Source: Okapia johnstoni
Lineage: Eukaryota; Chordata; Mammalia; Artiodactyla; Giraffidae
NCBI GenBank assembly: GCA_024291935.2
Contig: JAGTYA010000026.1
Location: 6,552,001-6,616,000 of the forward strand
Length of the DNA: 64,000 nucleotides
Reading direction: 5' to 3'
Under the pieces are notes generated by a model, which saw only the letters and a program-made list of their open reading frames with translations, did not search any database and had not been told where the DNA came from. Of the stretch, positions 56,461 through 64,000 are shown piece after piece (positions within the stretch are counted from its first letter, which is position 1; every line of letters begins with the position of its first letter). The position numbers and the translations under genes were made by a program.

Positions 56461-56646
56461 CGGACGGGAACCGGATGCGCCGAGACCTGAGTCCAAGCCG
56501 ACACCACCATCGTGACCACTGGCAAGTCTTTTTTCTCTGCTTTCATTGCCTAAGCTCTCAAGTGAGTCGTGGACCAGCCGATCTCAGCGTCCTGCCTGGA
56601 GAACCGGGTCGTTCTGGCAGCTCTCGTGGAATCCGAGGGCCAGAGA
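56240..56646 (+). other. EIF1AD: EIF1AD 5' non-coding exon (approximate)
   Basis: GC-rich leader ending at a good donor, CCAGAGA|GTAAGT (exon end 56646). Other donor-like sites (for example TCAA|GTGAGT near 56560) suggest alternative leaders. Start position is a guess. Confidence 0.45.
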
Positions 56647-56744
56647 GTAAGTTTGGATCTTTCCCTCTGAGCATCTTTCCTCCGGGATAGGGAAGGAGGA
56701 GGGCAGGGAACGGCAACTAGAGATGACATTTCGGAGTTGCCTTT

Positions 56745-56860
56745 GGAAACCATCATGACTTTGAGCAAACTCGGGGATAGTTAAGGACAGGGAAGCCTGG
56801 CGTGCTGCAGTCCATGGGGTAGCAAGAGTCGGACACGACTTAGCGACTGAACAACAATCT
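56745..56860 (+). repeat. BovB LINE 3' terminal fragment
   Basis: GACTTTGAGCAAACTCGG, GAAGCCTGGCGTGCTGC and ACTTAGCGACTGAACAAC, in EIF1AD intron 1. Confidence 0.85.
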
Positions 56861-56934
56861 TCTGAGTAGGCATCAGTCGTTATCTTGCAGTACCAGGGTC
56901 AGAAACAGCAGATGCCAAAGACCAAATCGGTCTT

Positions 56935-57345
56935 AGTTCACTTCAGTCGCTCCGTCGTGTCTGACTCTTCGCGACCCCATGGACTGCAGAACGCCAGGCT
57001 TCCCTGTTCATTACCAACTCCCAGAGCTTGCTCAAACTCATGTCCATTCAATTGGTGATGCCATCCAACCATCTCATCCTCTGTCGTCCCCCTCTCCTCC
57101 TGCCTTCAGTCTTTCCCAGAATCTGGGTCTTTTCCAGTGAGTCAGTTCTTCGCATCAGGTGGCCAGAGTTTTGGAGTTTCAGCTTCAGCATCAGTCCTTC
57201 CAATGAATATTCAGGACTGATTTCCTTTAGGATTGACTGGTTGGATCTCCTTGCTGTCCAAAGGACTCTCAAGAGTCTTCTCCACAGCAGAAAAAAAGAA
57301 AGGGTCTTCTCCAACACCACAGTTCAAAAGCATCAATTCAGTCTA
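56935..57345 (-). repeat. BovB LINE 3' region, inverted
   Basis: TTCACTTCAGTCGCTCCG, ATCAGGTGGCCAGAGTTTTGG-like phrase and AAGAGTCTTCTCC. A GCAGAAAAAAAGAAAGG insertion interrupts the AAGAGTCTTCTCC motif, which is then repeated. In EIF1AD intron 1. Confidence 0.9.
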
Positions 57346-57886
57346 CCTTGACCTTAAATTAGCTCATTCCTGACCTGGCTTCTCCTAGCTGGTCTGTATC
57401 TGTAGGGTATTGAGAGATTGAACATCTGTGTGGTTGTGTCACACCTGAGATGTACAAGCAGGTTAAGGAAGAAGTGACTTACCTTGCTTCTTCCCCAAGT
57501 GGTTTCCAGAATGGCTTGTTTTCCAAAACATATATTTAGTTTTTATGGTTATGCCAGTACTTAAAGGATAAGCACAAGTTACTTTTATGTGTCTTATGCT
57601 GTGTTTCCTGCTTTGCTTATAATTATTTTGTTCTAATACTAATGCTCTGGGTTAGTTCTCTGAAGTCTAGAGAAATTGAACAGCCAGGAAATAACCAAGG
57701 TAGGATTTGAGTCCAGTCAGTTGGATTCAGAGCCCATGTTCTTCACCAGGACATTGTGTCACTCCTCAGTAAAAGGCCTGTCCTCATCTTCAAAAGAGTC
57801 CTGGGTTCTCAGCCTACCATCTAAAAAACTCAGGAGGAGGAGTCGAGAGTCTCCGCATCCCTCACCGCCCTGGGACAGGACCCACC

Positions 57887-59366
57887 ATGTCTCAGGCCAC
57901 CAAGAGGAAACATGTGGTGAAGGAGGTACTGGGGGAGCACATGGTGCCCTCTGACCAGCAGCAGATCGTGAGGGTGAGTGGCATCAGGGACCAGCTACTC
58001 TGCCCCCCACCCGTCCATTCCTCTTAGGCCCCTGGGGTCGGGGCAGGGTGCTGTACAGCTCAGCAGGTGTTGGAACTGGCTGATGAAGCTGATTGGTTCT
58101 TGGTCTCTCCTGGACCAGGTCCTCAGGACCCCAGGGAACAATCTACATGAGGTGGAGACAGCCCAGGGGCAGCGCTTCCTGGTGAGCATGCCCTCCAAGT
58201 ATCGCAAGAACATCTGGATCAAGAGAGGTGAGAGAGGCAGCTTTCTGGGAGACTGAACCGTTTCCCGTGGCCTTGGCTTCCCCCACCACAAGCAGGACTG
58301 ACTGTGCTTTTCTCTCCTCCCCCTGCAGGGGACTTTCTCATCGTTGACCCTATCGAAGAAGGAGAGAAGGTGAAGGCTGAGATCTCCTTTGTGCTCTGCA
58401 AAGACCACGTGCGCTCTCTGCAGAAGGATGGGCACTGGTAGGGTGGTCCTCTTGGTCACTGGCTGCCCCACTTCTCTGGGGATTTCGTTCGTACCTGTGG
58501 GCTTAGGGGAGGGAAGGTCGTGGCATTTGCAGGCAGTAACAGCTGGCAACAGCTTTTTTGCTGAGAGGTTTCTCTGTCCTTTCTGACCTTGGCTTTTCTC
58601 TTGGCATAGGCCCGAGGCCTTCTCCGAAGTGGCTGAGAAACACAACAACAATAGGAACAGGTGAGACTCAAGTCTTGGGGTAGGGAAGACAGGAAATGGG
58701 ATTCAGGCCCTGGTACCTTGAGGGAAAATACAGCTTTCCTTTCTTTGTATGTCGGGTCCCTGGTGAGAGCGCCTGAATATGTGGTCATGAGTATGGCTTG
58801 AAAGTCAGATCTCCCGGGTTAAAGTCTGGGCTTTGCTAGTTACAACCAGGTGACTTTAAGCAGGTTAAGCTCTTAGGCTCGGATTTCATCACCTATAAAA
58901 TGGGAGCTCTGTAGGAATTAAAGAGACTGATGCTTGTAAAATCGCTTAGTATACTACCTGGTAAGCAGTGTGAGTTCATTGAGTGTTCGTTGGTCATAGT
59001 AGAATCGTTACTATTAAAATCAGCAGTTCTAACGAATTTCTGAGATGGGTGTGGGGGGTAGTGTTTTGCCAGCTTTCCTTGGCCCAGTTTTCCTGCAGTT
59101 CTCTCCCTGTCTGGCTCACCGAGCCCTGACTGCGTGGTCATATGGTCCTCTTTGTGGGGCTCCTTGTTTGCGGGTCTTCTTAGAAGGCACTGGGCTAACT
59201 CGCTCCTTTTCCCCCATGCAGACAGACTCAGCCAGAACTCCCAGCTGAGCCACAGTCATCAGGAGAAGAGTCCAGCTCTGAAGATGATCCTGACCTTTTT
59301 GTTAACACCAACCGCAGACAGTATCATGAGAGCGAGGAGGAGAGTGAAGAGGAGGAGGCGGCCTGA
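57887..59366 (+). CDS. EIF1AD: eIF1A domain-containing protein, five coding exons
   Basis: EIF1AD (haponin) is a small nuclear protein with an S1/eIF1A-type OB fold; it is reported in 40S ribosome maturation. Coding exons: 57887-57973, 58119-58227, 58329-58437, 58610-58660, 59222-59366. They join in phase to 166 codons (human 165 from memory). The N-terminus is basic (ATKRKH), the OB fold covers about residues 20-100 ([14 protein letters not shown] is the clearest block), and the C-terminus is an acidic Ser/Glu tail ending EEEEAA. The ATG sits in a good context (CCACCATGT). The exon has a KDGHWPEAF variant where human has KEGFW. Intact. No canonical AATAAA within 1 kb of the stop, so its 3' end is not fixed. 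Confidence 0.96.
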
Positions 59367-60640
59367 GACCCCGGGACCCACTTCTCTTGCTCAGAGACTA
59401 GTCCTGGGCTCCTCTGAGCATGGACATTCCCAGGGGGCTCTGCAGATCTTTCCCCCTGGATGGGGACAAGGCAGGGCTCCTCTCTGAACTGACCTTCTGA
59501 CATAGGAGAGTTAAACCCCTGGTGGGCGCTGACTCATGCTGGCATTGGAGTGGCTCTTTGGAGGAAGGAGGGCCATGTGGATGACATGACACACTGCTCC
59601 TCGGCGGTGGCCTCATGGGCAGGTGGGCTGAATGGGCAGGAAATGAGGAATTTCTGGAATCTTTCCTAGTTTCTCCCTCTGTCGTCCGGCACTGAAGTCA
59701 GTGCCAGGCCCTGTGTGCCTCCTTGGATGTAGTTAATACACGGGGGCATTCCCACATCATTGCCTACTTGCAGTTAATGCTCATTCAGGCGTTTAGGATC
59801 ACAGTGGGGCTTGGTGCCCACCTGCCTCTGTGACACCCAGGGTGAACCTCATGGTGCCTCATGAGCCACTCTCCCTGCCTCTTTCATCACCTGTGACCAC
59901 AGGAGTACCCACCGCAACGCTGCGTGTACGTCCCCTGGTTGGTGTCCTCCCTGTGGCTGCTCAGCCTTCTGGCTCCCCACATCATTCACTTCTCCTTGGA
60001 CGCCCTTCGCCTCTGACCACACATTCTCCCTCTTCAGTCTTTGCTGGCGTGCATCCGTCTTGTCTAGTCCATGGATGGGCCCATTCAGACGTTGACGTCC
60101 TTGATGCCCCGATCACTAAGGCCCTTGTCTTCTATTCCAGGCCTGTTGCCTGTATCCCTAGTCACTCTCTGCCCCTAACATCACAAGAAATTGCAGCACC
60201 GTTTGAATTCAGATACCTGTACAGTCACCACGTCCAGGCTTACTCAACTACCCACCTCCTCCTACAGAAATGCTTTTTTCTCCCCCCCGGAAGAAATTCT
60301 TTATCTCCATCCTCCAGCTGTGCCACATGCTGACCGTCACGCTCCTATCCTCATTTCCCTCTTCACGCACCGTCAGTTCCACGGCAACGGTGCCCACTGA
60401 TACCCCTGTTGTTCTACTGCCCGTTAACCCAGTGGGACTTAAGCCTTTCCTCTTGTACTTTGGAGCCTGTCTCTGCTACAGGACTTTTTGTGAGTTTGGG
60501 TTTTATTATTCTCTCTACTGGATGTGTTAGCATCAAAAGTATGATAGACTCTCCCATCTGAAAAACAATCAGAAAAACCTGTCAGTGATCCCACAGCCTC
60601 TCCAGCTACCATTTCATTTACTTGTTCCTCATTTACTCTT
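59367..60640. other. EIF1AD 3' flank, nothing further recognised
   Basis: The EIF1AD 3' UTR must begin here. The rest is C/T-rich unique-looking sequence with no gene signal; the 167-codon open frame at 59830-60333 has no recognisable domain. Confidence 0.45.
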
Positions 60641-60649
60641 TTGTATTTG

Positions 60650-60780
60650 CTTAGTATAGCCTTACATGTATACACATACCTGTATGTATATATATGTGTA
60701 TATACGCATGTATAGAAATGTATGTACATTTATATGCAAAAAACCAGGTGAGTTAAAGATGTATATGTGTGGGTATATTT
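60650..60780. repeat. AT/TG-rich microsatellite-like stretch
   Basis: Alternating TATA, TGTA and CATG motifs such as TGTATGTATATATATGTG. Confidence 0.75.
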
Positions 60781-61124
60781 TTAACTCATTGGAAGTTTAT
60801 TTTTTATGGGAGATGGCTAATTTTTTTTCCCTAAAGGGATAGCCACTCTTGTCCCTGTACCATTGATCTAGTGGCTCATTCTTTCCTCACTGATTTAAAG
60901 TACCTTTTTAAAATAAATGAAATTGCCACGTTTTTATGAATCTCTTTGAAACCTGGCTTGTTGATCTTTGTGCACATGCCATATGTTATGGCATGGTTGT
61001 TATTTCATTCTCCTTCACTGTTGCCCCACTGTTCCTTGAAATTTTCAAATTTTCTTTTATGTAAAACTTTAGAATGAACTTGGTAATTTTCATTTAAAAG
61101 TTCTATTAAGATTTCCATTGGCAT

Positions 61125-61300
61125 GGGTTTTATTTTTCTTGAAGTATACTTGATTTACAATGTGCCAATCTCTGCTGTACAGCAAAGTGACTCAGCTTTA
61201 CATATATAGTCATTCTTTTTAAAGTATTCTTTTCCAGTATGATTTATCCATAATGGATGTGGTAGTTCCCTATGCTACCATTGGCATGGTTTTAAATCTC
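61125..61300 (-). repeat. L1 3' end, inverted
   Basis: TTGAAGTATACTTGATTTAC, CTGCTGTACAGCAAAGTG and GTAGTTCCCTATGCTACC are the reverse strand of an artiodactyl L1 3' UTR. Confidence 0.8.
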
Positions 61301-61689
61301 ATAGTTTGATTTGGAGAGGAGTCATACTCCACAGTTTTTGATCTCCCTATCCAAAAATGAATTATGTGTATTCTTTTCTAAGATATAGTTCTCATGTGGG
61401 TCTTTGATATTTCTAGTTCAATGTAGCCTTAAGGATTCTAATTTAGCTATTTGTTGTTATGAATGGGCTGTTTTGAAATTACATTTCCCACCATCAGTGG
61501 CATGTCGAAAAGCTGTCCATTTCTGTGCGCCCGCCTATTGGATCTAATTGAATTCTCATTACTTCTGATAGTCCCTCAGTTGCTTCTGTTGGCCTCGTGG
61601 GTAGAATGTCAAGTCATATCCTGCTAGAGTCCGTTTTACCCTGTTCTTCACACTCATTTCTTTTCTTTATGAATTACAGAGGGCAGAAA

Positions 61690-61980
61690 CTCCAGCTTAA
61701 CGTCGAATGACACCCTTGTTCTTAGTGAGAATGGTTCTCAGGTTTCACCGTGAAATATTCTTGCTTTAGGGTTCTGGTAGGTAAACTTCATTAGGCTGAA
61801 AAGGTTTCCTTCTGTACCCAACATAATGTTTCTTCCCTTTATTCCACATTGATGAATTTTTGATATCCTTTGAAATAGTCAAAAGATTTTGTTTTTAATG
61901 ATTGCACTGATTTACACTGGTGTTGAAGCATCCTTGAATTCTGATGTAATTCTGCTTAGTTTGTATTGGTTTTTGTTTTG
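61690..61980 (-). repeat. L1 ORF2 relic, inverted
   Basis: AAAGGTTTCCTTCTGTACCC and AAGCATCCTTGAATTCTG resemble the antisense of L1 ORF2. Worn. Confidence 0.5.
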
Positions 61981-61984
61981 CCCA

Positions 61985-62275
61985 TGCCTTACGGCTTGCA
62001 GGATCTTAATTCCTTAACCAGGGATTGAACTCAAGCCCTTGGCAGAGAAAGCAGAGTCCTGACTGCAGAATCACCAGGAATTCCCTGCTTAGTTGTTTTT
62101 TTTTTTTTTTTATAGTCTTTATTGAATCTGTTACAGTATTGTTTCGTTTTACGCTTTGGTGTTTGGGCCATGAGGCATGTGGACTCTTTACCTCCCCAAC
62201 CAGGTCTTGGTCCCACACCCCTTGCGTTGGAAGGCAAAGTCTTAACCACTGGACTGCCAGGGAAGTCCCCTGTGG
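61985..62275 (-). repeat. Two CHR-type SINEs in tandem, inverted
   Basis: First copy 61985-62090 (GCTTGCAGGATCTTAATTCC to ATCACCAGGAATTCCC). Second copy 62095-62275 (poly-T, AACCAGGTCTTGGTCCC, GGACTGCCAGGGAAGTCCC). Confidence 0.78.
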
Positions 62276-62835
62276 AACTCAAGTTTTCTATCATTGAGTC
62301 AACTTCGGTAATTTATATATTTTTAGAGTTATATATTTTATGTATATTTAAGTTTTAGGGGGGAAAAGGTCATACATAGTATTTGTATCATTTGGGACTG
62401 TCTTAATTAAAAGTGACAAAGGCTAATTCAAACCAGCAGAAACAAACAAGGGTCCATTGGTCTGTGGTCTCCAGAGCAGAGCTGACCTTGGCCAGCCTGG
62501 TTTTGTCAGGGTTCCCATTCATCTTCTTGGATTGTCTCTGCTTCTCTTGGTTGCCCAACTCCTTTCTCTCTACAAGTGTATTTTTCAGGAAGCTCCAGTT
62601 TGCACTCAGTCCTGACAGAGCATTACTTCTTCAGGCTCCATGAATTTCAGGGAAGACTGACTGGCCTTCCTCAGGTCACTTACCTCTCCTGAGCAACCAC
62701 TGTGGCCAAGGCTGAGTAAGGGGAATAAGAGGAGGCAAGATGAGCCACCCTGATCTATATGACATGTGTTTCCCATAGAGCAGAGAGGTTCTTTCACCCA
62801 AAAGGGCAAGGGGTGAGAGCAGATAAAACAGCAAA
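62276..62835. other. Intergenic sequence, nothing recognised
   Basis: AT-rich at the left (62310-62370), then mixed sequence with no coding or repeat signal I can name. Confidence 0.35.
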
Positions 62836-62837
62836 CG

Positions 62838-62968
62838 TTGGTTTTTTGAGTTTTTGTCTTTCTGCCACACCATGTAGCTTGTGTGATCTTACAATTCCTG
62901 ACCAGAATTGTACCTGGGAGCTTGACAGAGCACAGAGTCCTAACCAGTGAACCACCAGGGGATTCCCA
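62838..62968 (-). repeat. CHR-type SINE, short form, inverted
   Basis: TTTGTCTTTCTGCCACACC through TCCTAACCAGTGAACCACC to AGGGGATTCCC. Confidence 0.75.
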
Positions 62969-63544
62969 ATTTCCCACTTTACCCAGTGTATTTGTGTGAT
63001 TGAGGGGAGGGAATGTTGTATCTGTAAGCTTGGCCTTGTACTTTTCTCCCTCCCTCAGTGATTCTATGACCTACTTCATAACCTCGTTTTTTTCTTCCTG
63101 AAACCTTTAATCTCCACTGCTTCCTCCCTTATTAGCCATTTAGCTCCTGTGGGTCATAGCTAGGAATTCTGATAGAGGCAGAGTCTGCATACCATTCCCC
63201 TTTGTCATTCTCCACAGCTGAGTTCCGCCTCTATTCTTGCAGCTTCCTTGTGGAGTCCCCGAGTCAGCTGAGTGTTCCGGAGCCCTTCTTCCCCAGGGCC
63301 ATGGCCAGTCCAGGTGACTGATTGCCGAACAATCCTGACCCTGCTGCAGTTAGGTTTGAGACTTGGGGCCCATCAGACTCCACATGTCTATCACTTCAGG
63401 AACAACTGTTAACAGCTGGGTCATTTCCACTGGAGCCTCCCCATGCAGCCCAGCTCACTTTCCTCCCTTGTCATCCAAACCACCCGTATATACGTGCCAA
63501 GGAGCACCCATGGCACTCTGAACTGGCCACGTAGTTTTTCTCCT

Positions 63545-64000
63545 TTCATCTGTAAACATGAGATACTTTGACAGTTTCTCACATTAAGACATCCTTGCAT
63601 TCCTAGAGTAAAAAAGCCATGATGCGTTTTTCAGAATATTGCTGGATCTGATCTTCTGATGTTTGGAAGGATTTTGGCATCCAGGTTCGTAAGTGAGATG
63701 GTTTAAGCTTTGCCTTTCCTATATTGCCCTTGTCTGGGTGGTTTTGTTTTTTCAAGGTTATGCCAACCTCATAAAATGAATTGGAGAATGTTCTCTATAT
63801 ATGTGTTCTCTCATATAAATGTGTGTGCAAGGTTGGAATTTTACCCTTGTAAAATTTTTGGTAAAACTTAACTCTAAAACCAACTGTGGCTGGCATTTTC
63901 GCAGTGGGTAGATTTTTAACTTTAGATTTTTATCGAGAATAGGATTGGTCAGGTTTCTGTTCTTAAGTCGGTGATATTTATTTCTTATTTCATCTGTGGC
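63545..64000 (-). repeat. L1 ORF2 relic, inverted, runs off the window
   Basis: CATCCTTGCATTCCTAGAG, GGTTATGCCAACCTCATAAAATG (split) and AAGTCGGTGATATTTATTTC follow the antisense order of L1 ORF2. Confidence 0.65.

Noticed and set aside
59367..64000. Expected 3' end of SART1
   Set aside because: SART1 should be the next gene on the minus strand, but no SART1-like coding segment is visible, so it probably lies beyond the window.
1..64000. CRISPR arrays, operons, prophages or other prokaryotic systems
   Set aside because: Split genes with GT/AG introns, SINEs, LINEs and poly-A signals make this a mammalian nuclear sequence. The regular repeats are tandem duplications or SINEs, not spacer arrays.

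Overview
The window is a gene-rich block of a ruminant (bovid-type) nuclear genome. The organism call rests on abundant BovB LINE 3' ends, Bov-tA SINEs and cetartiodactyl CHR-type tRNA(Glu) SINEs, all ruminant or artiodactyl signatures. The gene order SF3B2 - GAL3ST3 - CATSPER1 - CST6 - BANF1 - EIF1AD is the conserved mammalian 11q13.1-type block (bovine chromosome 29 or its equivalent), read here in the opposite direction to the human chromosome. Gene identities come from comparing exon translations with remembered human family members. Splice junctions were read by eye as GT/AG sites that keep the reading phase.

Layout. (1) 40-13,700, minus strand: SF3B2, all 22 exons, 894 codons, intact. 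(2) 13,700-14,000: CpG-rich SF3B2 promoter with a ZNF143/THAP11-type element. (3) 16,600-24,700, plus strand: GAL3ST3, with a 5' non-coding exon in a CpG island and a large terminal coding exon (23,001-24,162). The small exon expected to encode the start codon and membrane anchor was not found. (4) 24,700-35,400: repeat-filled intergenic desert with an inverted BovB pair, a broken ERV-L-type pol relic, L1 pieces and a hAT-transposase-like relic. (5) 35,515-44,957, plus strand: CATSPER1, 12 coding exons, 716 codons, intact. (6) 47,370-48,772, minus strand: CST6, three exons, with one extra base near the end of exon 1 that breaks the frame. (7) 54,105-56,030, minus strand: BANF1, 89 codons, intact. 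(8) 56,250-59,366, plus strand: EIF1AD, 166 codons, head-to-head with BANF1 across a GC-rich promoter. (9) 59,400-64,000: L1, SINE and AT-rich microsatellite sequence; the next expected gene (SART1) is not reached.

The genes do not form one pathway. SF3B2 is a U2 snRNP splicing factor, GAL3ST3 a Golgi sulfotransferase, CATSPER1 a pore subunit of the sperm calcium channel, CST6 a secreted cysteine-protease inhibitor, BANF1 a chromatin and nuclear-envelope protein, and EIF1AD an eIF1A-like OB-fold protein. I found no convincing undescribed biological system. The most useful leads are a 31-bp triplication that copies the SF3B2 exon 11 splice donor, the CST6 frameshift, the missing GAL3ST3 anchor exon, and the transposase-like and retroviral relics between GAL3ST3 and CATSPER1.
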